Assembly (NCBI RefSeq): GCF_037042905.1
Contig: NC_087257.1
Location: 26,783,501-26,847,500, forward strand
Direction: 5' to 3'
Source: Lytechinus pictus
Taxonomy: Eukaryota > Echinodermata > Echinoidea > Temnopleuroida > Toxopneustidae
DNA length: 64,000 bases
The stretch's first letter is position 1. Each line of letters opens with the position of its first letter. The translations under genes and the position numbers were made by a program. The notes under the pieces were generated by a model that was not told the origin of the DNA, did not search any database, and was given only the letters and a program-made list of their open reading frames with translations. This document shows positions 12,001 through 38,419 of this stretch, piece after piece.

Positions 12001-15000
12001 AATAAAAGCAATAGCTATATGAAATTGCTTGCGTTTGTTGAACTCGCATTGTCTAATATCCAAGAACCACAAGATGATGAAACCTACTTTTTGGCTGAAA
12101 AAGGGTTCTAAAAATTGGTAAATGTAGGTAAAATCACCTTATTTATAACTCTATAAATAATGGTTTAAAAGTACTAATTTTAGGAAAAATTAATTGCCTG
12201 CCCCCCAAAACATGAATAGACACCAGAACCAGAGAAAAAGACCACCAAATAAAATTCAAGAAGTTGTTGCCAAAAATGTGATTTTGAGGGGGTTTTGGTG
12301 GCCATTTTAGATTTTGGTGATATAATCTGAGGAGCAAGTTATTGAGTTTTCATAACTAGATCTAGTTGTTTCGGCTGTCGTTTTGAGTCTTGTTGTGATC
12401 GATGCAAACTGTAATGGGAACAGGGATACTTGTGACGCTGCGATGTTTCACCTAATTTTTAAGTTTGACAATGTTTCACTTTGAAATTGTATTCATTTAG
12501 GGCTTGACACTAGCGCCGGTCCGACGGTCCCAGACCGGTAAAAATCACTGTCGGGCCGGTAGATTTTCAGAAATAGCAAGATTTACTGGTCCGACAAGAC
12601 CAGTAAGAAAATATCATTGTCGGGCCGGTAATTTTTCCAAAAATAGCAAGATTTATGGGTCCGACATAAACAGTAATAAAAACCATTGTTGGGCCAGTAA
12701 CTTTTCCAGAAATGGTCAAATTCACTCGTCCAACATGAACATAAAAAATATTCCATGACTCAAATTGCAAACCATTTTCCTCCCGTTAAATTTGGTCATT
12801 CACACACAGAATACACACAGAATGAATCGCATGCAATTTTTACTAGGGTAACATACAGTGTACATATGGCTAGCCAGCCACACAGCCCACATGGTGAATT
12901 TTCTACTGGCTGCACGAACGAAGCTTGGCAAAGCTTGGCAAACCTCTGGCAGAAATCTCTCACAGAACGGTCAAAATTCACATTTCACACTAATGAAAAG
13001 CTCTTATAATGTCCATATTTCCTAAAAATTGGGGTAACTGTCATTTGTAAGCAGTAAAAGGAGAAATTTTCACTTCTGTTTTAGTTCAAAGAGATCGGGT
13101 TTCGAGTGATATCGTCTGAATACATGATAGCCCCACATATGCATTTGTGTGTGTTGATACACTTGGTTTCTTTCGTAGCTATATCTTAATTGAGCCAAAA
13201 AGAAACTGATAATTTATTTATGATAGTTTTAGCTTTCTTCCTCTGTTTTCTTTCTATCTTTCTTTCCTTCTTTCTTTTCAATCTTTCTTTGTTTCTTCCC
13301 TCTCTTCTTTAATTTTTTTTGTTACTGTCTTTCTTTTTTAATTATTCTTTGTCTTTCGTTCTTTCATTCTTTCTGTCCTTTTAACATTTTTCTCTATTTC
13401 TTTTTCTCTTTCTTTTTTGATTTCTTTCTTTCTTTAATTCTTGAGTCCATCCATCCTATATTTATCTCTTCTTTCTTTCTTCCTTTCCTTCTTTTTATTC
13501 TTTCTTTCCTTCATTCTTTGTTTCTTTCTTCATTCCATCCATCCTTTCTTTACCATTTCTTGTTTTTTATTTCTTCCTTCTTTCAGCCCTTTCTCTCTTT
13601 CTTTCATTCATTCCTTCCTTTCTGTTCTTTCTTTTTTCCCTTCATTCCATCTATCCTTTTACCTTTTTTTTTTTTTTACTGCTTGCTTCCTTTCCTTTCT
13701 TCCTTCGTTCTTTTATTCCCTCATTCCTTCCTTTCTTTGTCTTTCGGTCTTTCTTTTTTTTCTTACTTTCATCTATTTTACATTTTCTTTCTTTTTTCTA
13801 TTGCTTGCTTGCTTCCTTCCTTCTTTCCTTCATTCTTTTTTCCTTCTATCTATCATTTTACCTTTCTTTATTTCTTCCTTCTTTCAATACTTTCTTTCTT
13901 TTTTCCTTCTTTCCATCTCTCCTTTTACCCTTTCTTTCTTTTTTTATTGCTTCTTTCCTTCTTTCTGTCTTTTGTTCTTTCTTTCTATATTGCTTGCTTC
14001 ATTTCTTTCCTTCATTCCTTTATTTCTTCAGTTCTTTCTTTTTTTCCTTCCTCCACATTTATCCTTTCTTTACCCTTTTCTTTCTTTCTTTCTATCTTTT
14101 TTCCATCTTTCCTTATACCCTTTCTTTCTTATTTTATTGCTTCTTTCCTTTTTTCATTACTTTCTGTCTTTTGTTTTTTCTTTCTTTCCTTTTTTTTCTT
14201 TTGTTCTTTCTTTCTTTCTTTCTTTTTTCCTTCCTTCACATCTATCCTTTCTTTACCTTTTATTTGTTCTTCCTTCCTTTCTTTTATTATTTCTTCCTTT
14301 GTTTCTTTTTGTCTTGCTTTCTTTTTGTCTTTCATTCCTTCATTTTTTTTTTTTGGGGGGGGTAACAAGAAAGGACAGCAAAATAAATTCACGCCTTTTT
14401 TTAATGTTTTCTTTATTTTGGGGACCAGTAGATTTTAGGTTCGGACCAGTAAAAAATGGAAAAACTGGGTATCTACTGGTCCGACATGAATAGGTTGGAC
14501 CAGTAGAAAAAAAGTGTTAGTGTGGAGCCCTGCATTTCTAAAACATTTTAGTTTGTTAACAATTGTTAACATATATTCAACCCCCCCAAAAAAAATATCA
14601 TTAAGATTTTTGTTAGATCATAGATTGGATTTTTTTGTTTGCTTGAAGTTTGAACTTTTTTCCTCTTTCTTTCATTTTTCTTTCTTGCCTATCCTTCTTT
14701 CTTCATCCTTCTATCCTTCCTGCTTGCCCTTTTTTGTTCCATCTTTCTTTCTTTCCTGTTCTTTCTCTCCTTCCATCATTTTCTCTTTTTTTTTTAATTC
14801 TCTGCTCCCTTCATTCTTTCTTCCATTTTCATCCTTTCTTTCATTCTACATCATCTTTATTTCTTTCTAATTCTTTTCCTTTAATTTATTCTTTCTTTCC
14901 CTTCCTGTTTTTCTTCTTTCTTTTAAAGAACGAAGGAAACATTTATCTTTCTTTCATTAATTCTTCATCCTTTTTTCTTACTTTTTTTCCTTTCTCCTTT

Positions 15001-15571
15001 ATTTCTTCTTTAACACATTCATTCATCTTCCCTTCCTTTCTTCCTTTATCTATTTATTTCAAAGATTCAATGACAGAAACCCTTTTATTTTATTCTTTCT
15101 TTCATCCTTCTTTAATTTTAATTTTCTTTTTGACTTTTTTCCTTTATCTTCCCCTCCATTTTTTATTGTTTTCCTCTCAATTCATCCCTTTCCTCTTTCT
15201 CCTTCAATTTGTTCACCCTACCTCCCTTCCTTTTCTTTATAAATTTTAGTATACATTGTGTAGCCTTCTTTGTTGTTATAAATGTTTAATTAAGACATGG
15301 CTCGTTCAATCCGCTCGTGCATCATAATTTGTCGATTGTCCCGTTATCTATTTCATTTTGTGTAATCTGGTCACCCTGGCCCTGTTATTGTTAATCTTTA
15401 GTCCCGAGCATTAATTTCTGTGTAATATCTACAAGTTCATTACAAAAGTACGTTAAAACAAGTGACATAACTTACATTTTTCAATTGGCCCAGAAGACAA
15501 ACGATGCTCCCTTGGTGCCTTGGAAGCATGGATCCATTAACTCTTGGTTTAGGTTGGTTGAAAGCATCCAT
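9065..15571 (-). CDS. RPA3: Replication protein A 14-kDa subunit (RPA3), 4 exons
   Basis: Smallest subunit of the heterotrimeric single-stranded-DNA-binding complex RPA, acting in nuclear replication and repair. It forms the trimerisation core with RPA2 and the RPA1 C-terminus. Coding exons on the minus strand are 15571-15476, 10478-10404, 9927-9822 and 9144-9065. Introns are phase 0, 0 and 1, with GTAAGT, GTAAGT and GTGAGA donors. The 118-aa product (human is 121 aa) is one OB-fold. The N-terminus has PRVNGSMLPRHQG and CLLGQLKN; strands include VDPNGMSLTLTLSDG and IEGLVEVVGQV. The C-terminal amphipathic helix MELYDEVLKITHELPQYY lines up with the RPA2-contacting helix of the family. The ATG at 15571 is chosen because upstream codons in frame lack an ATG and it aligns with the family N-terminus. 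Intron 1 (~5 kb) is filled with repeats. All exons are intact. Confidence 0.93.
9576..9793. mobile_element. Tc1/mariner-like MITE remnant in RPA3 intron 3
   Basis: Left end CAGTGGTGCTAAAAAGTTAG then ACCCACCAGAAAATG; right end CATTTTCTGGTGGGGTTCAC, an inverted match. A TA precedes the left end. The outermost right bases are eroded. It sits under 30 bp from the exon 3 donor. Confidence 0.6.
10700..12340. mobile_element. Large foldback element, ~560-bp inverted arms, in RPA3 intron 1
   Basis: The left arm (about 10700-11370) is the reverse complement of the right arm (about 12340-11780) over most of its length at roughly 80-90% identity by eye. Shared stretches include AATGGCCGCCAAAACCCCC, TTAAACCATTATTTATAGAG and AAAAAGTAGGTTTCATC. 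A ~400-bp unique centre separates the arms. No coding frame or clear target duplication was found. In the RPA3 pre-mRNA it could fold into a very long imperfect hairpin. Confidence 0.82.
10978..11090. mobile_element. 113-bp hAT-like MITE nested in the foldback's left arm
   Basis: Ends CAGTAGCAGACCG and CGGTCTGCCACTG with an internal hairpin. The 8-bp target duplication TATTAGAC lies at 10970-10977 and 11091-11098. The opposite arm (near 12050-12060) retains the empty site with a single copy of the target. Confidence 0.92.
12498..14532. mobile_element. Composite inverted-repeat element in RPA3 intron 1
   Basis: Left end TAGGGCTTGACACTAGC; right end, on the other strand, CAGGGCTCCACACTAAC. Just inside the left end are about four ~70-bp degenerate units with GGTCCGACA, TCGGGCCGGTA and AGAAATAGCAAGATT. 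Matching GGACCAGTAG words lie inside the right end (14420-14510). The interior is a pyrimidine tract. No target duplication could be confirmed. Confidence 0.6.
13215..15240 (+). repeat. ~2-kb polypyrimidine tract (CTTT/TTCC-rich)
   Basis: The plus strand is overwhelmingly C/T from 13215 to 14360 and again from 14640 to 15240, built of degenerate CTTT, CTTC and CCTT words. Transcribed from the other strand as RPA3 intron 1, it gives a purine-rich RNA. The long open frames here (13441-14493, 13518-14438, 14650-15249) are low-complexity F/L/S products and are not genes. Confidence 0.9.
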
Positions 15572-15725
15572 TTTGGTAAGAAAAATTGTTTCTTCACGTA
15601 AGCCAAGGTCGGTTTTGCTTCTTTTTGTTAATCGCAATTCGATGTGGATGAATTACGCGCGCAAACTCACTTCCGGCCGCCGCCGAAGTTCGCTAAATGG
15701 GCCGAGACCGCAAGAAGGGAGGGGG
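15572..15725 (-). promoter_or_regulatory. Probable RPA3 promoter/5' UTR
   Basis: A CpG-containing island of ~80 bp (15650-15720: TTACGCGCGCAAAC, CTTCCGGCCGCCGCCG) stands out from AT-rich surroundings just upstream of the RPA3 ATG. ACTTCCGG (15669-15676) matches an ETS core. A 17-base poly-G run follows at ~15720. The transcription start is not determined. Confidence 0.45.
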
Positions 15726-18700
15726 GGGGGGGGGGGGTGCATATATGTATGTTCTTTTCTTTCTTTCTTTTCAACTTCATATATTTCTGTCCTACTTAAA
15801 CCAAGGAAATGCATAAACAAATAGTACCATGTCATCTTGCCTCCGTTCTAGGTTGACTTTTCTTGTTGTCAGAAAAAGATGTTCTGTGCCATGATCGAAT
15901 AGCACGACTGAAACCACAGGGTTATATTATAGGCCTAAGCTTAAATTGTTAATAACTATGTTTTATCGAGAATTACATGTATTCAAACCCAGGCTGAATT
16001 TAATATAAATGGAATGGGGGGGGGGGTAAAAATTAAGGCTATGATATACTAAATGGTCTGTATTGATTTAGCCCCTATTTATGCCATTATATAAAGTTAA
16101 TCTAATATTGGGTCTAATAGATCAAGTTGTAAGTACACTTTCTCTTTTACACCTAGAAAGGACGAGAAATGAATCATCAAACCAAAAGGAGGAAAATGCG
16201 CCTATTTAAAAAAAAATGGGGGGGGGGGGGTCAAAGCAAAGGCCAATATTCCTTCAAGCGGACTCCCTGTCACACAAGAACTAAAACTTAAATAAAGTAT
16301 TTTTAGCCAGGCCTTAGGAAACCTGGAGATTGAAAAGTTGTGGCATGTCCAATACATCTATCTGAATTAATTTGAATGCATCAATTCTAGATTTTTTTGA
16401 ATGGCCCTGCATATCATTTCAAAACTTATGTAAACCTTTGTGGACCCTTCAATTTCCTGCTTTAATAGGCCAAATAATAAGTATAATCATGGATTTATTA
16501 TTCAGATAGTAGCTCCATGGTATTAGGTAGAAAAACCTTCAATATATCTTTTTCATTCTACAAAATACAATATTTTGTTCATTCCCAGATTTAGAAGCAA
16601 AATGTTTATTGACGCAAGTCAATTTAATAGTCATTCAACCTTGAAACTCATCCGATTTTCCACTAACATTTTTTTTTTAGAATTTCAAAGAATTTCAGAG
16701 AATTTGAAGCAAGAGTGCTCACCAAAAAGTTGCTTTTGCCTGCATTATGGGGTATTAGGACTAATTGACCCTCGTTCCCATCTAATAGTGATTCAAATGT
16801 TTGTAGGTGATATAAGACGAGAGATCTCTAAATGTTTTCAAACGTGAAAGCAAACCCAGGATACTATCTTGGCCAAGTATTACAGACCCTGGCAGATTGT
16901 TTTTATTTTTAATTTAAATTTCATTATAATTTCAGATGGGGAAAATCAAAGAATATTAGTTTTGTTTTGCCTTTCACTAGCTAGAATCAAACAAACTGTG
17001 ATGAAAATTGACACATTTTCATAGCTGAAATTTTATCATAAATACACTATAGCCAAAAGTTCACTAAAATGAGTTTTGTCTGATAATAAAAACAAAAAGA
17101 GACAATACAGCACGTTTGTTATTCCAAAATTGTACATTTATTTGAAGTACAATAAGGTAGACTTCTATTTATAATCTAATTTGGATCAAAGCAAATGCAT
17201 CAATTAAACTTTTACCAGAAGACACTACAAAATAAAGACAAAATAAGGCAATAGAATAAAGAAGACTGCTATGCAGGAGTGTCAGATACTAGTTATTCCA
17301 ACTACCATCTGCAAAGAGGAGACTCATTGTCAACAACCGTTTCAGGACTGCTTCATATATAAAGTGTTGACTAAAAGTAATATCACATCAGATTCTACAA
17401 GCTATTTTAATAACTCCTCGGGAATTTTATAAGCCCCACTGCATATATGTATGTTTGATAACAAATAGTTGTTAATCCGAAGACTAGTACACTTAAATGG
17501 TAATACTGTGTAAAGGGATAATTCAAATCCAGTAGTAATAGATATAAGGATAATATTGAAAAATAGTGTATCAAATCTTATACACACATACAATGATTGC
17601 TTAGAGTTCACTTTCAGTTTGGACTGTGTATTTTGTTCAGATGGATAAACATTGTTAGGAATATAAAACAAATAATGCTGATATTAAGATAATAACAGAA
17701 TACAAACATACTATAACCCATTGAATACAATCATGATAGTACTTGCATCGAGTCCAATGGGAATGTTTGCTATTGCATAATGTAACAGACTGGAACTTGC
17801 TAAGAAAATGTAACATTCAAGGGGGGGGGGGGCAGATCTGACTTTCACGTTGCTAACATATTTTTATTTTTGGAGTGCCTAATGTCAGGCATTCATTTTC
17901 ATATCACATATGGGCAATTCTATAGGTTGGTGGACATGAGCTCAATGTGTCTTTGTACATATAGCCCATCTGAACCGTAACGTGAGTAACCACTTTATCT
18001 GCAGCCCTTGTAAAAACCATGTGTTCTTTATTTTTTTAATTATATACAAATTTGTCTCCCTAATATACTTCTTTGAAATGGATATAATCAACTGTCATAA
18101 AAGCCTTGCATGAGGACACTTTTCACTTATGTCCACTTTTCATTTTATGCATGTCCAAATCATGTAACATGAGTAACCGACACATTTCAAAGATTTGCCA
18201 GGAGCATAATGAAATTTCCCAAGTTTTGTTTTTATACAAAAGATAGACAGACTGCGTACTATGTTGTGATAAAGAGATGTTTAGTTCCTATCAATAATAA
18301 TGGAGTTACAGCTCCCAGTATGAGTCAAGGTGTCTCCAAATGTAACGTGAGTAACCGTGGAATAGCCCATATGCCTACATGGACAGCAGATAGGACCATT
18401 CAGCTTACACACTTACTAAATATCTTTATGATTGGAGAATTTATAGACTGAAAAAAGTCTGAGTAGCTAAATATACTTCATACTTATCTGTATCATATGA
18501 TCTACAGAATGAAATACAAACATTTAATCACTAATAAATGAAATTACTACTTAGAAGCATTTGACATAAGAAAACATGAACAAATATTTTCTTGCACATT
18601 AGAAAAAAGGACAGAGCCTATATCATAGTGTGACTATACTGAACATAGTACCTACCGGTATATGCCAAAAATATCTCAAGACCTTATGAAGGCAAAAACA

Positions 18701-19878
18701 AAAATAATAATGCATGTTCTGTTTATATGTAAAAATTGATCAGATTTCAACCAAGAAAATGTATGATTGTATCAAACACATTTTCTAACTATCATCATGA
18801 TTTTTTTTTTAAACATTAAATGCATTTACCACAAAAGAGGTATCTTCCATCCACACACACACAAATCTTATGAAGTACAGAATAAACTTCACTATCAACT
18901 CATGATCACTTTTAGTGAAAAGAAGAGGTTTTCTAACTTTATTTCAGAGGATTAGGATCAGAGTATGGAGTTAACAGTCTCTGGAAAAGCCCAGCCACCA
19001 TTTGATTCAGCAATGTGTGATCACTGCTTCAGCAGGCATGTCTGCTTCTCATTATTATGAATACCACTTAGGGATGATTGAAGAGTAGGAAAATCAGCCA
19101 AAATGAGCCCTTCAAAGGGAATTTTCGAATTTCTTTGCCCCAAAATATTTTGTAAGGGAACATATTTCTACTTCGGTTTGAAAGAAGCAACACTCTTTGT
19201 ACTTTTAAACAAAGGAATGATTTCGAATCCTAAACCTTTTTTCATGCGACAAAAAAAAAATACAATAACACAGGTTTTTACTAAGCTTACATAGTTGACG
19301 GAATATGAACTTTTCCTTTCTAGACTTGTGATGAATTATCCAACCATCAGAACTACTCACAAACTGTATCAAGAATACAGTTTGCATAAAGTACTTGCTG
19401 CTATATTAGGCTGGCTTCTTACCAACCCTCAGGTTGTCAGAACATTTAGCATGTATGAAATATATGTTATTGAACCAGTACATTACAGCAAGTATGAAGG
19501 TATTGCTCCATCAGGTTGGGGCCCTGTTGCACAAAAAAGGTTTGAACACAAATAAAAAAAGATCAAGCACCAGTTCCTCATACATGCATTTAAATGGATG
19601 AAGACCAAGTTGTGTGTGATTTTTTAGAGTTGCATTTGACTAAATCTCTTTCTGCAACAGGCTAAAGACTTTTGATTGAATCTCTTTCTGCAACGGGCTA
19701 AAGACTTTCAATGTTGACAATCTTGGCAAGTGAAAAGAAAGTATGCATTTCAATCATATCATAAAGATATGATTTTAAAGGCAAAATTGAAAGTTGCCTA
19801 ATATTCTTTACTCACAGCCTTAATTGTGATTATTAACTAATACTTATATTTTCACGTTCTTGAGCCGATGGTGGAAAG
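15726..19878. other. Intergenic stretch between RPA3 and KARS1
   Basis: No gene is supported. Contents include poly-G runs (16018, 16219, 17821). GTAACGTGAGTAACC-like words recur near 17979, 18167 and 18341. The 86-codon frame at 19295-19555 has no recognised domain and ends in a MITE-like GGGCCCTGTTGCAC word. The KARS1 3' UTR may extend into the right side. Confidence 0.5.
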
Positions 19879-19886
19879 GTTACAGG

Positions 19887-20413
19887 CCCGGGGGGGGGGG
19901 GGGGGGGGGGGGGCACTCAGTATATAATGCATAGTGGGTATGTGCCGCGGAGGGGACCCCCATTTTTACACTCAAATTTCCGTTCCGAGGCATAGCATTT
20001 TTGTCTTATTGAGAAAAAGAACAAAGAAAGCCGCTCCAAAGCATAGCATTTTCTTCTTCTCGAGAAAAAAGAAGAAAACAAATCCGCTCCAGGGCTTCGC
20101 ATATTTTCCGGTACGCCGTTCCGGTCGCAATTTTGGTGAAAAGCGGCCGCAGCTCGCTGTCCGACCATCGCCTCTGCGCTAGCGCGCCCGTCAGTCGTGC
20201 CGCCGGGCTAGCTGCATGCACGTTCCATAGGGATGCATACGCACTCGCACGCAGGCGACCCGTTCCAAGGACCCCCGTTTTCACAAACATTTGTAGTTCC
20301 GAAGCCCGTTCCGAGGACCCTCCTTTTTACAATTCGCCCGCTCCAAGGCCCCCGTTTTTTGTCTCGCCCGCGGCACACCCCTACCACTTTTTTGGTCGAG
20401 TGCCCCCCCCGGG
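19887..20413. mobile_element. hAT-like MITE with CCCGGGGG termini
   Basis: It runs from CCCGGGGG (followed by ~25 more G and GCACTCA) to GAGTGCCCCCCCCGGG, flanked by the 8-bp duplication GTTACAGG (19879-19886, 20414-20421). The interior has recurring CCGTTCC/CGCTCC-AAGG-CCCC phrases and is GC-rich. The ~142-codon frame within it is incidental. Confidence 0.88.
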
Positions 20414-20701
20414 GTTACAGGATAAACATAAATTAAAAGAAGATCACCAAGATATAAAGTGGTCCTATTCTATCTACAAGAAAGTGAATTCCATCTATTA
20501 CCAATTCATAAATATTGAAAACATGATACATGAATGCGAAAACAGGGACAGTGAATTGTAAAGTATAGAAGTCAAGACAAAGGGATGTAGCAATTAATTC
20601 AATTCAAATTGATTGCAAATACCAGTGCAGCTTGCAGTTCACAGTTCAATTGTAATTGTGGCAAAGTTAATAATCACTTTCTATTACAAGAAGCACACCA
20701 G

Positions 20702-20947
20702 GGGCCCGTCTTACAGAGAGTTGCGATTGATCCCATCAATCGCAACTATGGAAAGCCAGCAAAGTCAAAATATAAAATGCATGTTTGCTCAAAAAAATTT
20801 CTGGATATGAATGTATATCCATAAATTCATTGATTTCTTGACAATTTGGTGTGTTCTCCTTTGTTTACAAAGGACATTTTGCAAATTTCCTGTAGAAAAA
20901 TTATGACACTTATGGATTTCCATAGTTACGATTGTAAGAGAGGGCCC
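20702..20947. mobile_element. MITE family B copy
   Basis: Inverted ends GGGCCCGTCTTAC...GTTGCGATTGATC and ACGATTGTAAGAGAGGGCCC. The core contains TGACAATTTGGTGTGTT and CTTTGTTTACAAAGG, shared with the other copies. It lies just downstream of the KARS1 stop, probably in its 3' UTR. Confidence 0.8.
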
Positions 20948-21030
20948 AGCAATCAATTGCAAGACTTATCATTGATGTTCCATGCAATTGATTGCAAGCT
21001 TTTTGCAATGCCATATTAGATTGCTAATCA

Positions 21031-36221
<15,191 letters not shown>

Positions 36222-36393
36222 GCTTACAAACAGTACGCCCTCTCTTGGTCAAAAGTAACGTTATTCGACCGCGCAGCTTCTTATGTGCTTTTATTTAAAA
36301 AATATCCGATGATGCAATCACCTTGAAATTAAGTTGATGATGCAACGTACTTGAAAGTATGTTGAAATGAAAATGAGAAACTCAAATCTTTAA
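36222..36393 (-). promoter_or_regulatory. Probable KARS1 promoter/5' UTR region
   Basis: Sequence immediately upstream of the KARS1 ATG, with CpG dinucleotides at 36228-36275 (TACGCCC, AACGTTATTCGACCGCG). No TATA box is evident. The start site is unknown. Confidence 0.35.
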
Positions 36394-36775
36394 AGGTCAA
36401 GTCCACCTCAGAAAGATGTTGATTTGAATCAATAGAGAAAAATCAGTCAAGAATATATGCTGAAAATTTCATCAAAATTGGATGTAAAACAGGGGCCGCG
36501 GAATGGTTTTCAAAGGGGGGGGGGCTGATCATGCAAAAAATCACAATCATATGGTCATTTTGACGTTTTTGTACACGGTTTGGGAAAAAAGTGGGGGGCT
36601 GAAGCCCCAGGCCCAGCCCCCTCCCCCCGCGCTTCCGCGGCCCCTGTAAAATAAGAAAGTTATGACGCTTTAAAGTACGTTTCGCTTATTTTTCACAAAA
36701 TAGTTATATATGCACAATTTAGTCACATGCAACTGAGAGAATCGATTATGTCCCTCACTCACTATTTTGGTCGGG
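36394..36775. mobile_element. Truncated MITE family C copy
   Basis: Starts AGGTCAAGTCCACCTC after TTAA (36390-36393). It shares CATCAAAATTGGATGTAAAA and ATAAGAAAGTTATGA with 33277-33865 and breaks off near 36775. Confidence 0.75.
36490..36646. mobile_element. 157-bp MITE with CAGGGGCCGCGGAA ends, nested in family C
   Basis: Ends CAGGGGCCGCGGAA and TTCCGCGGCCCCTG. The duplicated target is TAAAA (36485-36489, 36647-36651); the uninterrupted sequence at 33362-33376 has one copy. The interior has poly-G and CCCCTCCCCCC. Confidence 0.85.
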
Positions 36776-38268
36776 AACTGCAAGGCCGCGATCAATAGTA
36801 GCCCCACATTTGCACGTAAAATCGCTATGGCTGCATGTAAAACACATTTTTATATCATACCCTCCACAGTCCACACCATAATTGTTTTATGGCATAGTAC
36901 ACATTCATATAATCTAGTAAAGAACTGGGATATATTGATAGCTAGATTTGGGGGATTTACCAAAATCATGCTTTAATTAAAGCCTTAAAGGGGCAATTGC
37001 CCGTCCCGCTTTTTGGAAGAGGAATTCTGCAAGTAAATCATAAGATTTTTGTCTTGAAATCATCCTGCAGTATGGGGATCTTTTTTTGTCTGAGAAGTTG
37101 TCGGATCTGACAATGTTCCTTGATTTTGATTGACTGAGAACTAATGGTAACTGAACTGTCGGATAAAACAGGGCTTGTCGAAAAAAAAAACATCCAATGG
37201 TATATGGGGATCGAGGGGGGGGGGTCTGCCCAGTGGCGACACCACATGATTTTTAAAGTTTGGTGAAGCAGTGGTCGAGGGAAAAAAAGATGGGATGGGG
37301 GCAAGGGTGGAGATAAAAATGTTAGAATTATTGATTTGTTATATATCCAACTATATATATATATATATATACAGTCACAGTCGAAACAGTAATAAGGTAT
37401 TTCATTTTGTTTGGAATATAGTTCGCAGGACTCTTTTCCATGCATCTGTTTGATTGTTATTCCATGGTTTCCTTGTTTTCAAAAACAAAATTGTCCATCT
37501 TCAGTGAGTAAAACTTTGAAAGACGTGATGTCTATTGGGGAAATGGATAAACTGTTCCATAGATAAAACAAATCCGATTTCGTTCACATTTCTTTTCTCT
37601 TATACCTTCTTCATCGACTGTCGTCTTTCTGTTTTAAAACTTTGGTCCCCATAAATTTCGGTCAAATAGTCATACTAGTCAGACCAAGATAAATTACAAT
37701 GGTGAGTTTAACAATGTCGAAGGGGTGAATTTTGAGAGCATAACAAAATTTACAGTTGAGTTTAATAAGAGACAGAAGTGAGGGAAACGTTAAATTGTAT
37801 TTTGTTATTAACATTTGAATTGTGACATTTAAAGTCAATTCAGTCAAAAAAAAATTTAAACAGTTTTATAACGAATTTGATATTGAAATAAAAGTAAACT
37901 CGTGATTTTATGAATGGAATACAACTTTTATTTTTTTTTCTCTTATTTTAAGGGGAGTGGCTGCACTCCTAATTCCCAAATATACGTCAATTATAAAACG
38001 ATACGACCAGAAATACGAGGGATGATCTGATTTAGAGTAGGGCTGCAGTTGAAAAAAATGAGAACAATTTTGTGCACATTGATACATTTGATTTATGCCG
38101 ATACTTTTTTTAAAGCTATAGAGACCCAATTTTCATCTCGGCCTGTTCATTGCTTAATTTTAAATTGATCTTGATCACTTAAAAAATAAATGAAATGATT
38201 GAAGATTTCTTTTTATTAAATCGCTCAATTATTGATTTATCATTTACTTTTTACTACACCGCTTCATC
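36776..38268. other. Intergenic stretch, no gene seen
   Basis: It contains a (TA)n run at 37349-37370 and a fragment at 37090-37180 (GTTGTCGGATCTGACAATG...ACTGTCGGATAAAACAGG) related to the element at 56080-56235. Open frames are short and unsupported. Confidence 0.5.
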
Positions 38269-38276
38269 CATCAAGC

Positions 38277-38419
38277 CACTTGCGGATCCGGGGGGGGGGG
38301 GCACACCCGGCTCGGGTCCCCTTTTTTTGCTTGTCAAATTTTCCGCGGACGAAATGGCCTTCAATTTTCATCGGGGAAATGTGCCCCCCCCCCTTGGGAA
38401 AATCATGGATCCGCCCCTG
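38277..38419. mobile_element. hAT-like MITE, CAGGGGCGGATCC type, second copy
   Basis: Ends CACTTGCGGATCC and GGATCCGCCCCTG. Flanks CATCAAGC (38269-38276) and CATCCAGC (38420-38427) match 7 of 8. Length is 143 bp. Confidence 0.85.

Noticed and set aside
13441-15249. Open frames of 350, 306, 186 and 199 codons
   Set aside because: They are F/L/S-rich translations of a pyrimidine tract in several frames at once; this is composition, not coding.
19295-19555. 86-codon frame as a possible exon
   Set aside because: No recognised domain, no supporting neighbours, and it ends in repeat-like sequence.
20133-20561. 142-codon frame
   Set aside because: Most of it lies inside the hAT-like MITE at 19887-20413.
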